This document shows, piece after piece, positions 16,284 through 25,764 of a stretch of DNA of 64,000 nucleotides. The number at the start of each line of letters is the position of its first letter. Positions within the stretch are counted from its first letter, which is position 1. The DNA is from an uncultured Acidocella sp. (GTDB lineage: Bacteria > Pseudomonadota > Alphaproteobacteria > Acetobacterales > Acetobacteraceae), in contig NZ_CAMIIE010000004.1 of NCBI RefSeq assembly GCF_946222605.1, positions 1 through 64,000 of the forward strand, given 5' to 3'. Both the position numbers and the translations under genes were made by a program. Below the pieces are notes generated by a model. That model saw only the letters and a program-made list of their open reading frames with translations, was not told the DNA's origin and ran no database searches.

Positions 16284-19129
16284 CAGGCTCCTTCGGTGAT
16301 TGTCTGGGTGAAAATCTGGTGCGCCTGGGCGGCGGCGTCGCGCATGCCCGCTTGCAGGGCGGTGAGATCGGCAAAGCCGGTGGCGCGTAGCAGCGGCTCC
16401 AGCATGGCGCCGGGCGGGGCGGTGGCGCTCAGCGGCAGGCCGGTGATGCGGTTGATGCCCTGGATCGTCCGCCACAGCCGGTCCGCGGCGATCAGCCCCT
16501 CCGCGTCGCTCTGCCGCAGCAGCCCGGCGGCCGCCAGCCCTTTCAGCGCGGCCTCGGTATTGGGCTGGAACAAAGCCGGCTCGCTGCCGCCATGAATCAG
16601 CTGCAGCGCCTGGGCGATGAAGACGACCTCCATCATCCCGCCGGGAATGGCGCGCACATCGAAAGGCCCGCGCGGCTTCATCTCGGCTGCCAGCCGCGCC
16701 TGCATCGCGGCGGTGTCGGCCAGGATGCGCGCGCGCGGCTCCGGCCGGCAGAGCGCGCCCAGAACCGCCTCGCGCACCGTGGCGGCGAAGCCCGGCGTGG
16801 CGGCCATCACCCGCGCCCGGGTGAGGGCCAGGCGCTCCCAGGTCCAGCTCTCCTTGGCGTGATAGCTGCGGAAGGCGGCCAGCGAGACCGCCACCGGCCC
16901 GGCATTGCCCGAAGGGCGCAGCCGCATATCGACATGATAGACCGGCCCGCCCGGCCCCTGCGCCGTCAGTGCCGCCACAAAGGCCTGGGAGAGGCGCGAG
17001 AACCATTGCGTCGGCGGGATCGCCATCGGGGCGTGGTCGTAGATCAGCATCAGATCGAGATCCGAGCCCGCCAGCATCTCCCCGGCGCCGGCCTTGCCCA
17101 GCGCCAGCACCGCCACCTTGGCGCCGCGCGGGGCGGGCTGGCGCTGCTTCTGCGCGGCGATGACCAAGGGCAGCAGCTGCGAGAGCGCGGCCTCGGCCAA
17201 AGCGCTGCGGGTGCGCCCGGCCTCGTTGGCATCCAGCCGTCCTTCCAGCGTCGCCACCGAGAGATGGAATTCCTCCTGCCGCACGAAGCGCCGCGTGGCG
17301 GCGGCGGCCTGTTCGAGATCCTCCGCCTCGGCCAGCAGCCGGCGCAGCACCGGGCGCGGGGCGGCAAAGCGGGCTTCCGGGGCGAGCAGCCCATCCAGCG
17401 CCTGCGGGTCCTCGGTGAGGTAATCCGAGAGCGCCGGGGCGGCGCCGAGCACCGCCGCCAGGCGCTTGAGCAGGCCGGGATTGCGGGTGAACAGCGAGAG
17501 CAGCTGCACCCCGGCGCGCTGGCGGCTGAGCAGCGTGTCGAACTGGGCGAAGGCCTTGTCCGGCTCGGGCTGCGCGCCCAGCGCGGCCAGCAGCGGGGCG
17601 ATCAGCCCGTCCAGCAGCTCACGCGCCCGCGGCGAGCGCAAGGCCGGCATGCTCCCCGAGCCCCAGTCGCGCAGCCTGGCGGCGATATGCTTGATGTCCT
17701 TGAAGCCCAGCGCCTCCAGCCGGGCGGTGAAGGCGGCGGCCGGCGCGCCCTCGGGGCCGGGATGCAGCCCGTCCTGCAGGGCCTGGGTGCCGGCATCGAA
17801 GAAATCCAGAAAATGCGCATGCACGCGGGCGAGCAGTTTCGGGAAACTCTGTTTGAAGCGCGGGGACGCCAGGAAGATGCAGAACGCCTCCAGCCCGGCC
17901 TCATTGCCGGGCAGCTCATGGGTCTGGCGGTCCGCCACCATCTGCAGCCGGTGTTCGACCCGCCGCAGCTCCCGGTAATCCGCCGCCAGCTGCTTGGCCG
18001 CGCGCTCCGGCAGATGTCCGGCCCGGGCCATGGCGGGCAGCGCCTCCAAGGTTGCCGGGATGCGCAAGGCCGGGTCCTGCCCGCCCCAGACCAGCCCCAG
18101 AGTCTGCACGATGAACTCGATCTCGCGGATGCCGCCCTGGCCCAGTTTCACATCGAAGCCGCGCAAGCCCTCGGCCGGGTGCTGCGCGTCGATCTGGCGC
18201 TTCATCTCGTGAATATCCGAGATCGCCGCGAAATCCAGATATTTGCGCCAGATGAAGGGGCGGATGGCGGCGAGAAATTGCTGCCCCAGCGCCAGATCGC
18301 CCGCCACCGGCCGGGCTTTGGAGAAGGCGGCGCGCTCCCAGGTGCGGCCGTGGCTTTCATAATAGGACAGCGCGGTGGCCAGGGCGACGACCGGCGGTGT
18401 CGCCCCCGGGTCGGGCCGCAGCCGCAGATCGACCCGGAAGACATAGCCCTCGGCATCGCGCGCCGCGAGCAAAGCGGTGAGGTCGCGCGCCAGCCGCGCC
18501 ATCATCGGCTGCGAGTCCTCGCCATAGACCGGGCTTTCCGGATCGTAGAGCAGCACCAGATCGATATCGGAGGAGTAATTCAGCTCCCGCGCGCCGAGCT
18601 TGCCCAGCGCCAGCGCGACGAAGCCGCTTCCCTGGTCCGGCGCCGCCGGGTCGGGCAGGACGATCTCTTCCGCCGCGTGCAGCTCGTACAAAAGATGCCG
18701 GATGGCGGCGCGCAAGGCGGTCTCGGCGAGGTCCGAGAGCGCCGCGGTCACCTGCTCCAACGCCCAGAGCCCGCCCAGATCCGCCACCGCAATGGCCAGC
18801 GCCATCTGCCGCTTGGCCCGGCGCAGCGCCTCGCTGAGCTGGGCGCGGGGCAGATCAGGCGGCAATGCAGCCAGCCCGGCCAGCAGCGCCTTGGCCTGCG
18901 GGGTGGGGCCGGCTTCCAGGCAGGCGCAGAGTGTGGCGGATTCACGGCAGGCGAGATCGGCCAGGAAGGGCGCGTTGCCGCCCAGCGCCGCCAGCAGCGC
19001 CGCCCCCGAGTCGCTCTGCGCCAGCTTCGCCTCGCGCGGGCCCAGCGCCGCGAAATCCGCGCGCAGCCGCGCCGCCGCTGCCGGATCGGCCGGTTTAGGG
19101 AAGGATGGCTTGTGAAGATCGCCGGGCAT
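16283..19129 (-). CDS. glnE: Bifunctional glutamine synthetase adenylyltransferase/adenylyl-removing enzyme
   Basis: 948 residues, the normal size. It adds or removes AMP on glutamine synthetase in response to nitrogen status and PII protein. Two nucleotidyltransferase domains are visible with metal-binding pairs: SDIDLVLLYD (near 185-195, removing half) and SDLDLMLIYD (near 685-695, adding half), each preceded by an LGK.G signature. The gene is divergent from the AsmA-like gene with 17 bases between the starts. Confidence 0.96.
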   Translation of the reverse strand: MPGDLHKPSFPKPADPAAAARLRADFAALGPREAKLAQSDSGAALLAALGGNAPFLADLACRESATLCACLEAGPTPQAKALLAGLAALPPDLPRAQLSEALRRAKRQMALAIAVADLGGLWALEQVTAALSDLAETALRAAIRHLLYELHAAEEIVLPDPAAPDQGSGFVALALGKLGARELNYSSDIDLVLLYDPESPVYGEDSQPMMARLARDLTALLAARDAEGYVFRVDLRLRPDPGATPPVVALATALSYYESHGRTWERAAFSKARPVAGDLALGQQFLAAIRPFIWRKYLDFAAISDIHEMKRQIDAQHPAEGLRGFDVKLGQGGIREIEFIVQTLGLVWGGQDPALRIPATLEALPAMARAGHLPERAAKQLAADYRELRRVEHRLQMVADRQTHELPGNEAGLEAFCIFLASPRFKQSFPKLLARVHAHFLDFFDAGTQALQDGLHPGPEGAPAAAFTARLEALGFKDIKHIAARLRDWGSGSMPALRSPRARELLDGLIAPLLAALGAQPEPDKAFAQFDTLLSRQRAGVQLLSLFTRNPGLLKRLAAVLGAAPALSDYLTEDPQALDGLLAPEARFAAPRPVLRRLLAEAEDLEQAAAATRRFVRQEEFHLSVATLEGRLDANEAGRTRSALAEAALSQLLPLVIAAQKQRQPAPRGAKVAVLALGKAGAGEMLAGSDLDLMLIYDHAPMAIPPTQWFSRLSQAFVAALTAQGPGGPVYHVDMRLRPSGNAGPVAVSLAAFRSYHAKESWTWERLALTRARVMAATPGFAATVREAVLGALCRPEPRARILADTAAMQARLAAEMKPRGPFDVRAIPGGMMEVVFIAQALQLIHGGSEPALFQPNTEAALKGLAAAGLLRQSDAEGLIAADRLWRTIQGINRITGLPLSATAPPGAMLEPLLRATGFADLTALQAGMRDAAAQAHQIFTQTITEGA

Positions 19130-19146
19130 CTGGCAAGCAGAACAGG

Positions 19147-21867
19147 ATGAAGTTCCGCAGAGGTCAAGCGGCCTGGATTATCATAGAGGCGATCCACCAG
19201 CTCGGCCGCATCGTCGCGCTGGCTGTGCTGCTGGCGCTGGCCTTGTTCGGGCTGCTGGGGTTTCGGCTGGCGCAGGGGCCGCTGGAGATACCGCAGATCG
19301 CCTCGCGCATCGCCACCCGGCTTTCCGGCGAAGGGGTGGAGGTGCGCATCGGCACCGCCGAGCTGGCCTGGGCGGGCTATCACAAAGGCGGCGCGGTGCC
19401 GCTGGTGCTGCGTCTGGCCGACATCAAGGTGGGCAGCGATTCAGGCGGGGCGCTGGCGGATATTCCCGCGGCCGATCTGACTCTGCCGGTGGCGGATCTG
19501 TTCGGCGGGCGCGACCCGATCGCGCTGAACGGCGCCGGCGCCACCTTCCCCGGCGGCAATGTCCCGGTCTCCTGGCATGCGGATCTCTGGCCGGGGCGCG
19601 GCTTCACCCTCTCCCATGGTGCCGTGCATGTGCGCATCGGCGCCGGGCGGATCGGCGCCGGGGTGAATAGGGTGGCGCTCAGCAGTGCCAGCTTCACCCT
19701 GGCGGTGTTGCCGGATGGCGCGGTGCAGGTGAGCGATGGCGTGGCCCAGCTCGCCCCGCAGGGCCAGAGCGCGCCGCGCCTGCGCTTTACCTTCCGCGCG
19801 CATCGCGACGGGCTCTGGCTCGGCCGGCTCGATGTGGCGCTGGACAGCGTGCAGGCGCAGGATCTGGCGGCGTACTGGCCGCCCATCGCCGCCCCGGATG
19901 CGCGGGTCTGGGTGCTGCGCAACATCACCGCCGGCACCGCCCATGACGCGCAATTCAGCATCGACATGGCCGCCCATGGCGATCTCTCGCATTTCAAAAT
20001 CGAGAACGTGCAGGGTGGGTTTCAGGCCAGCGATCTGACCCTGCATTTCCTGCCCGGCGCGGTGCCGCTGGAGCATCTGGACGGTGTGTTCACCATGCCG
20101 GGGATGGATACCATCGTCATCGATGCCGGGGGCGGGGCGGCCGGCGGGGTCGGGCTGCAAAGCGGCAGCATGGTGATCACGGATCTCACGGCCAAGGATC
20201 AGTTCGGCTTGCTCAATCTGAATCTGGCCGGGCCGGTGCAGAATGTGCTGGGCATTCTGGGCGCCAAGCCGCTCAACCTGCTCGCCCACACCCCGCCGGA
20301 AATCAAGGGCGCCACCGGCACGTTGCAAGGCACGCTGGCGGCGATGATCCCGCTGGCCAAGACTGTCGCCGCGCGGGATGTGCAGATCAATGTCGCCACC
20401 CAGCTCAGCGACGTGAAGATGGCCACCCCCATCCCCGGCATCTTCTTTACCGACGGCGCGGTGAGGATCACGACCGACGGTGAGAGCCTGCGGGCGGACG
20501 CCACCGCGCAGCTGGCCGGCGCCCCGGCCAGCCTGACTCTGACCCAGGATGTCTCCAGGCCCGACGGGGCGGAGACGCTGGATCTGCAGGGCGAGGCCGG
20601 GCCCGCCCTCTGGCACGCTTTCGGGCTGGATACGCCGAGCGGCTTCAGCTCCGCCACGCAGGGGCGCGCGCCGTTCCGCTTCAGCCTCAGCGGCCCGGCG
20701 GATGGCACCCAGGAGGCGGCGCTGGAGGCCGACCTTACCCGCATCGGTCTGGCTTTGCCGTTGCTGGGCTGGGCCAAGCAGCCGGGCGGGGCGGGGCGGC
20801 TGGCGGCGCGCTTCAGCCTGGAGAATGGTGATCTCGGCGCGATTCAGGATTTTATGATGGAAGCGCCGGCGCTGTTCGTGCGCGGCCACAGCCAGGGGCG
20901 GGTGTTCACGCTGACCCAGGCGGAGATCGGCCGCTCGCAGGCGAAAGGCAGCGTGACCGCGCCCGCCCGCCCCGGCCAGCCCTGGCAAATCGAGGCCAGC
21001 GGCGAGACGCTCGATCTGCGCCATGGCGCGCGGACGCAACGGGACAAGCCCGCCCCGGCCCCGCCGCCGCAATCCGCACCCTCCGGCCCGCTCTGGCAGG
21101 CCAGGCTCGCCTTCCAGCATCTCTACATCACCAAGCCGCCGGCGCCGGGTTTGCGCAATGTCAGCCTCACCGCCAGCGGCCAGGGGCGGGATCTCTCGCA
21201 GGTCAGTGCCAGTGCCGATGGGGTGAGCGCGCAGATCACCCCGCTCGCCGGCCCGCGCCGCGCTCTGGCCCTACAGGGTCAGGATGCCGGCGCGCTGCTG
21301 CGGGTGCTGGGGGTGTATGACGGCATGCAGGGCGGCGCGCTGGATTTGCAGGCGCAATTCGGCGGCGGCCCGGCGCAGGGCACGCTGAAGCTGGCCAAGG
21401 CGCGGCTGGTGAATGCGCCGGGCTTCATCAAGCTGATGCAGGCGGCGACCTTGTATGGTGTGGCGGAGGCGATGTCCGGCCCGGGGCTGTTGATCGACCA
21501 TGCGACCATCCCCTTCACCCTGGATGACGGGGTGTTGCGGCTGAACGGGGCGGATGCCTATTCGGAATCGCTGGGCTTCACGGCGAGCGGCAGCGTGGAC
21601 AGCAATACCGGCATTTGCGATCTGCAGACGACGATCGTGCCCGCCTATGCGCTCAACGCGCTGCCGGGGAAAATCCCGGTTCTGGGGCATCTATTCTCGG
21701 CGGAGAAAGGCGGCGGGCTGTTCGCCATCCGGGCCCATGTGCAGGGGAAGATGAGCGACCCGCAGATACATGTGAATCCGCTCTCCGCGCTCACACCGGG
21801 ATTTCTGCGCGGGCTGTTCGGGTTGGGGGGTGGGGCGCCGCCGGCCGCGAAGCCGGCGGCGCCGTGA
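19147..21867 (+). CDS. DUF3971/AsmA-like C-terminal domain protein (YhdP-type)
   Basis: 906 residues from ATG 19147; an ATG at 19105 would overlap the 5' end of glnE on the other strand. One membrane helix near residues 18-40 anchors a long periplasmic beta-rich domain; the end (about 790-880) has the conserved AsmA/YhdP pattern GSVDSNTG, LPGKIPVLGHLF, GDP-like repeats and NPLSALTPGFLR. Such proteins are large bridge-like lipid carriers between inner and outer membranes. The stop is two bases from the end of convergent grpE. Confidence 0.85.
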   Translation: MKFRRGQAAWIIIEAIHQLGRIVALAVLLALALFGLLGFRLAQGPLEIPQIASRIATRLSGEGVEVRIGTAELAWAGYHKGGAVPLVLRLADIKVGSDSGGALADIPAADLTLPVADLFGGRDPIALNGAGATFPGGNVPVSWHADLWPGRGFTLSHGAVHVRIGAGRIGAGVNRVALSSASFTLAVLPDGAVQVSDGVAQLAPQGQSAPRLRFTFRAHRDGLWLGRLDVALDSVQAQDLAAYWPPIAAPDARVWVLRNITAGTAHDAQFSIDMAAHGDLSHFKIENVQGGFQASDLTLHFLPGAVPLEHLDGVFTMPGMDTIVIDAGGGAAGGVGLQSGSMVITDLTAKDQFGLLNLNLAGPVQNVLGILGAKPLNLLAHTPPEIKGATGTLQGTLAAMIPLAKTVAARDVQINVATQLSDVKMATPIPGIFFTDGAVRITTDGESLRADATAQLAGAPASLTLTQDVSRPDGAETLDLQGEAGPALWHAFGLDTPSGFSSATQGRAPFRFSLSGPADGTQEAALEADLTRIGLALPLLGWAKQPGGAGRLAARFSLENGDLGAIQDFMMEAPALFVRGHSQGRVFTLTQAEIGRSQAKGSVTAPARPGQPWQIEASGETLDLRHGARTQRDKPAPAPPPQSAPSGPLWQARLAFQHLYITKPPAPGLRNVSLTASGQGRDLSQVSASADGVSAQITPLAGPRRALALQGQDAGALLRVLGVYDGMQGGALDLQAQFGGGPAQGTLKLAKARLVNAPGFIKLMQAATLYGVAEAMSGPGLLIDHATIPFTLDDGVLRLNGADAYSESLGFTASGSVDSNTGICDLQTTIVPAYALNALPGKIPVLGHLFSAEKGGGLFAIRAHVQGKMSDPQIHVNPLSALTPGFLRGLFGLGGGAPPAAKPAAP

Positions 21868-21869
21868 AT

Positions 21870-22418
21870 TCAGGCCTGGGCGGGCGCCTTGGAGACCACG
21901 ACCATCGCCGGGCGCAGCAGGCGGCCATTCAGCAGCCAGGTCTGGCTCCAGGCTTGCAGCACGGTGCCGGCCGGGTGGTCAGCACTTTCCTGCTCGGCCA
22001 TCGCCTGGTGCAGATTGGCGTCGAACGCGGCGCCGGTCGGGTCGGTGCGGGTGATGCCGTTGCGCTCCAGAATGCCGGTGAAGGCGCGCTCGATGCCCTC
22101 GAAGCCGTCACGCATCTTGGTGATCAGCTCCGGCTCGTCCTCGGTCTTTTTCGGCAGGCTGTCGATGCCGCGCTTCAGATTCTCCGCCGCCTCGACCACG
22201 TCGCGGGCGAATTTCTGCACGGCATAGAGCCGCGCATCCTCGACCTCGCGCTTGGTGCGGGCGCGCAGATTGGCCATTTCCGCCTCGGCGCGCAGCCATT
22301 TGTCGCGCATCTCCGAAAGCTCCTGCTCAAGCTGCGCGATGCGCTGATCAGGGGCTTCCAGCAGCGCCTCGTCCTGCGGGGCGGCATCCTCATGCATGAT
22401 CTTGTCTTCTTCGCTCAT
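21870..22418 (-). CDS. grpE: Nucleotide exchange factor GrpE
   Basis: 182 residues. It releases ADP from DnaK in the Hsp70 cycle. An acidic N-terminus is followed by a long coiled coil (about 25-75) and the C-terminal beta-wing with the family block FDANLHQAM and GTVLQAWSQTWLLNGRLLRPA-type ending. It is alone on the minus strand, without hrcA or dnaK beside it. No CIRCE element (TTAGCACTC-N9) is seen in the 85 bases upstream. Confidence 0.96.
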   Translation of the reverse strand: MSEEDKIMHEDAAPQDEALLEAPDQRIAQLEQELSEMRDKWLRAEAEMANLRARTKREVEDARLYAVQKFARDVVEAAENLKRGIDSLPKKTEDEPELITKMRDGFEGIERAFTGILERNGITRTDPTGAAFDANLHQAMAEQESADHPAGTVLQAWSQTWLLNGRLLRPAMVVVSKAPAQA

Positions 22419-22503
22419 GGCCCGGAATTAGGGGATTCTCGGCTCGCAAACAAGGAGGGCGCACGTTGCCGGCGGCATCTTCATTGCCGCCTGGCCGCGC
22501 CGC

Positions 22504-23094
22504 TCAGGCGGGATCGCGCGGGCCTTGTTGGGGCTGCGCAAGATCCGGCATCGCTGCGGTGAAACGGGCAAACGCCGCCAAGGCCCCGGCCTGGCACTCC
22601 TGCTCTTCGGCCGGGCTGAAATTCTGGGCGTTCAGCGCCGCGACAAAGCCGCGCCAATGCCGGGCGCGCTGCGCCTGCAGGGCCAGATGCCGGGCACCGT
22701 GCGCGGCATCGAACCCCAGCGCCTGGGCCCAGCCGCGCAGCTGCAAAGCGCCGAGATTGGAGCCCTGCAGCACATAAAGACAGCCCCAGCCGCCGCCGCG
22801 CGAAAAGCCCGCGGGCGGCGCGGCGCCAAGCGGCGCGGTGCCGAGATCCGCGAGGTCCGCCTCCAGCGACGCTGTCAACTCATACGCATCGGCCGGGAGC
22901 AGGCGCAGCGGCGCCAGCGCTGCTTCCAACGCGCGGCGGGCCTGCTGGGTGATCTGCAGATAACGCGCATAAAGCGCAGGCGTGGCGAAAAAGCCGGCGC
23001 CGCGCATCGCCTCGTCCAGCCTGGCATGTGCGGGCGCGGTCAAGGCGCTGAGCGCGGCGCGCCGGTCCCGCGGCGCTTCGGATGCTATAACCAT
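22504..23094 (-). CDS. Heme oxygenase family protein
   Basis: 196 residues from ATG 23094 (a TTG at 23130 is less likely; neither has a strong ribosome site). The N-terminal segment L-T-x3-H-x2-L places His23 as proximal heme ligand, and WGCLYVLQGSNLGALQL corresponds to the distal-helix G-x2-YV-x-G-S block of bacterial heme oxygenases. The expected reaction opens heme to biliverdin, CO and iron. No bacteriophytochrome or heme-uptake gene is adjacent, so it may serve iron recovery. Divergent from the DsbA-like gene. Confidence 0.75.
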   Translation of the reverse strand: MVIASEAPRDRRAALSALTAPAHARLDEAMRGAGFFATPALYARYLQITQQARRALEAALAPLRLLPADAYELTASLEADLADLGTAPLGAAPPAGFSRGGGWGCLYVLQGSNLGALQLRGWAQALGFDAAHGARHLALQAQRARHWRGFVAALNAQNFSPAEEQECQAGALAAFARFTAAMPDLAQPQQGPRDPA

Positions 23095-23245
23095 ATCTGG
23101 ATGATATGGGGGGGGCGGGCCGTGCGCCAATCCGCAATGTCATGTCTTGCCGCCTGTCCGCTCTGGTCCTTGTCGCGCGCATCCTCTCGGGCGGGGCGGC
23201 CATTCCCTCTCGTCTTGGCCGCGAAATCGGCGTATGAGACGAGAA

Positions 23246-23914
23246 ATGAATAGTCTGGCGCCATTGCCCGCACGGCTGGTGATCGAAATCGTTTTCGATT
23301 TCGTCTGTCCCTGGTGTTATCTTGGCGTGAAGCGTCTGACCTATCTGCTGGCCCGCCGGCCGGAGCTCGATGTCACCCTCAACTGGCGCCCCTTCCTGCT
23401 CAACCCTGACATGCCGCGCGGCGGCATGTCCCGCGCGGATTACATGATCCGCAAATTCGGCGCCGAGGACCGGGCGCGCCGGCTCTATGCCTCGATCGCC
23501 GAGCTCGGCGCGGCGGAGGGGATTGCGTTCAATTTCCCCGCCATCCGCCGCACCCCCAACAGCGTGGACGCGCATCGGCTGGTGCGCGAGGCGGCGCGGG
23601 TCGGTGCCGCGGATGCGCTGGTGGCGCGGATTTTCGCGGCGCATTTCGTCGAAGGGCTGGATATTGGCCAGCATGAGGTGCTGAGCGCGCTGGCGGTACA
23701 GGCCGGGATGAGCGCGCGCCAGGTGCGGCTGTTCCTGGAATCCGGCGAGGGCACGGAATATGTGCACGCGGAAAACCTGCACGCGCACCGGCTCGGCATC
23801 AACGGCGTGCCCTGCTTCATGCTGGATGGCGAACACGCCATCGCCGGGGCGCAGGAGAGCGAGGTGCTGGAACGGCTGATCGACCTCGCCCTTTGCACCG
23901 CCCGGGAGCGTTGA
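23246..23914 (+). CDS. DsbA-family oxidoreductase (FrnE / HCCA isomerase-like)
   Basis: 222 residues from ATG 23246, with an earlier in-frame ATG at 23234. A thioredoxin-fold protein with CPWC (Cys21-Cys24) directly after the first strand, an inserted helical domain (about 60-160) and the cis-Pro loop NGVPCF near 190. There is no signal peptide, so it is cytoplasmic, as are FrnE-type disulfide oxidoreductases linked to oxidative stress. Substrate unknown. Confidence 0.88.
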   Translation: MNSLAPLPARLVIEIVFDFVCPWCYLGVKRLTYLLARRPELDVTLNWRPFLLNPDMPRGGMSRADYMIRKFGAEDRARRLYASIAELGAAEGIAFNFPAIRRTPNSVDAHRLVREAARVGAADALVARIFAAHFVEGLDIGQHEVLSALAVQAGMSARQVRLFLESGEGTEYVHAENLHAHRLGINGVPCFMLDGEHAIAGAQESEVLERLIDLALCTARER

Positions 23915-23993
23915 CAGGGTTTCCTTTTTTCACGGCTGCGCTACAGCTTGTAACAGGCTCTAGGTGCCGCCTCAGGAAAAAGGTCCGCGAAAC

Positions 23994-24998
23994 GTGAAAA
24001 GATCTGTGATTGCGTCTTCTGCCATCGCGTTGGGCGCGGCGGCTTGGTTGAGTTACGCGCCCCAGGCGCATGCGGATATTCCGCCCGCTGACCCGCACAG
24101 CATCGTCACCATCCAGCTGGAAAACGACGCCGCCTCCATCCCCGGCACGGATGAGCTTTATACCTCCGGCGAGCGTCTGGGTTATGTCGGCCCCACCGGC
24201 GCGGTGCCGGGCTTTCTCTCCAATCTCGGCCAAGGCGTGTTCGGCCAGGGCAGCCAGCGTCTGGAGATCGATCTGCAGCAGGTCATCTTCACCCCGACCG
24301 ACACCCAGCTCTACAACCCCAACCCGCATGACCGCCCCTATGCCGGGCAGCTTTCGGCGAAGCTGACGCTGATCCAGGACACGACGACCACCCGCTCGAT
24401 GCTGGGCGCCGCCATCGGCATCGTCGGCCCTGCCTCGCTGGCGCAGACCGTGCAGAACGGCTTCCACAGCATCATCGGCGACACCACCAACAAAGGCTGG
24501 CACTACCAGCTGCATGACGAGCCGACGCTGGATTTTTCCGGCGGGCGGATCTGGCGGATGGATCTGGCGAATGTTGGCGGCATCGGCGTGCAAATGCTGC
24601 CGCAGCTCACCGCGCAGGTCGGCAATACCGAGATCTATGCCCAGACCGGCGGCATCCTGCGCTTCGGCCAGGGGCTGGATTCGGATTTCGGCCCGGCGCT
24701 GATCGGCCCGCAGCTCTCCGGCACCGATGCCTATACGCCCACGCGCCCCTTTGTCTGGTACGTGTTCGGCGGCGCGCTGGGGCGCTTCGTGGCGCATGAC
24801 ATGCTGGTCCAGGGCAATGATTTCCGCTCCAGCCGCGGCGTTGGGCTGACCCATTTGCAGGGCGATCTCGAAGTGGGGCTGGCGGTGATCTATCGCGGCG
24901 TGCGGCTTTCGGCGGTGGAGACGTTCGAGACGCCGGAATTCCACGGCTCGGCGCCGGCCTTCCAATATGGGTCGATCGCGGTGTCGACCAGGTTCTAA
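23994..24998 (+). CDS. LpxR-like outer-membrane lipid A 3'-O-deacylase (DUF2219)
   Basis: 334 residues from GTG 23994, chosen because AAGG lies about 10 bases before it; an upstream GTG at 23964 is possible. A signal peptide ends near QAHA-D28. The mature N-terminus has the family segment LEND (Asn44-Asp45) and TDELYTSG; further on HDRPYAG and the QLHDEP block carry the His/Glu catalytic region. LpxR enzymes trim lipid A acyl chains in the outer membrane, changing its permeability and charge. The last residue is Phe, typical of a beta-barrel. The stop TAA lies in the end of repeat copy D. Confidence 0.85.
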   Translation: MKRSVIASSAIALGAAAWLSYAPQAHADIPPADPHSIVTIQLENDAASIPGTDELYTSGERLGYVGPTGAVPGFLSNLGQGVFGQGSQRLEIDLQQVIFTPTDTQLYNPNPHDRPYAGQLSAKLTLIQDTTTTRSMLGAAIGIVGPASLAQTVQNGFHSIIGDTTNKGWHYQLHDEPTLDFSGGRIWRMDLANVGGIGVQMLPQLTAQVGNTEIYAQTGGILRFGQGLDSDFGPALIGPQLSGTDAYTPTRPFVWYVFGGALGRFVAHDMLVQGNDFRSSRGVGLTHLQGDLEVGLAVIYRGVRLSAVETFETPEFHGSAPAFQYGSIAVSTRF

Positions 24999-25123
24999 AA
25001 GTTTTTGGTGCCGCTTTTTTCAAAAAGCGGCGAAAACGACGGGGGCTTTGGCACTGAAATCGTCAAAACCCCCAACGTTTTGCGGCCCTTTTTGAAAAAA
25101 GGGCCGCCCCCCAAAAACTTTTA
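24996..25123. repeat. Family 1 (T5A5) palindromic element, copy D
   Basis: A full two-ended copy. The left end TAAAAGTTTTTGG includes the stop of the LpxR-like gene, and the right end CCAAAAACTTTTA includes (on minus) the stop of the MntR gene. Hairpin 1 (25010-25031): GCCGCTTTTT arms. Hairpin 2 (25082-25107): GCGGCCCTTTTT arms. Between them is a weaker GGGGG/CCCCC repeat. Two convergent genes share one element and both take their stop codon from it. Confidence 0.88.
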
Positions 25124-25558
25124 TTTACTTAAGAATCTCCGAAACGCCGCCAGAGTCGCCGGGGAGATATGGTGCTCGATGCCCTCGGCATCCTCCTCCG
25201 CCGCCTCGCGCGGCACCCCCAGCGCCAGCAGCAACGCCACCACCAGTTGATGCCGCTCCCGGCTGCGCGCCGCCAGCCTTCGGCCCTCCGGCGTCAACAG
25301 CACGCCGCGATAGGGCAGGGAGGTCGCCAGCCCCTCGCGCTTCAGCCGGCCGATGGTCTTGATCACGCTCGCATGGGAAATGCCCAGCCGCCGGGCGATA
25401 TCCGTCGGCCGCGCCGGGGCGCCGCCGCTCTGCAGATCATCGATCAACTCGGCATAATCCTCCAGCGTCGCGCTCGACTGCGCGGCCCTGGTCTTGCCGA
25501 AGCGTCTGGCCTGGGTCGGCTCGGCGGGAAGGTTCGGGTTTTTGCCGTCAGCTTCCAT
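25121..25558 (-). CDS. mntR: MntR/DtxR-type metal-dependent regulator
   Basis: 145 residues from ATG 25558; upstream in-frame extension is not supported. The winged helix covers about 30-90 (ARRLGISHASVIKTIGRLKREGL as recognition region), followed by the dimerisation domain with metal-ligand pattern E-R-H-x2-V and EEDAEGIEHHIS. Size and pattern fit the alphaproteobacterial manganese regulator MntR, which represses Mn uptake and can activate efflux. No mntH or mntP lies next to it. It is divergent from hfq. Confidence 0.85.
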   Translation of the reverse strand: MEADGKNPNLPAEPTQARRFGKTRAAQSSATLEDYAELIDDLQSGGAPARPTDIARRLGISHASVIKTIGRLKREGLATSLPYRGVLLTPEGRRLAARSRERHQLVVALLLALGVPREAAEEDAEGIEHHISPATLAAFRRFLSK

Positions 25559-25632
25559 CTTGTGGCGTTGCTCCAGTCTGACGCATGCTTTGCGGGAAAA
25601 CCCCCATGCTGGCAAGTTGGGGCTCATGGCGG

Positions 25633-25660
25633 TTGCCGCGTTGCACAAATCCGCTATATT
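25633..25660 (+). promoter_or_regulatory. Candidate hfq promoter
   Basis: TTGCCG (25633-25638), 16 bases, TATATT (25655-25660), about 105 bases before the hfq start. A second weaker pair, TTGTGG (25708-25713) and GATAAA (25730-25735), is closer to the gene. The 206-base mntR-hfq gap holds no other recognisable feature. Confidence 0.35.
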
Positions 25661-25764
25661 CAGACACCATGCGGACGCGCCACGCCTTCGCAGGTTTAAA
25701 CTTTTTGTTGTGGATTCAATCACTCGTCCGATAAAGTGGGCGACAAAAATAAAGGGATGCCATC

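Noticed and set aside
16592..19150. 852-residue open frame on plus opposite glnE
   Set aside because: Antisense shadow of glnE, with no domain pattern.
22419..22503. CIRCE operator before grpE
   Set aside because: The TTAGCACTC-N9-GAGTGCTAA pattern is absent.
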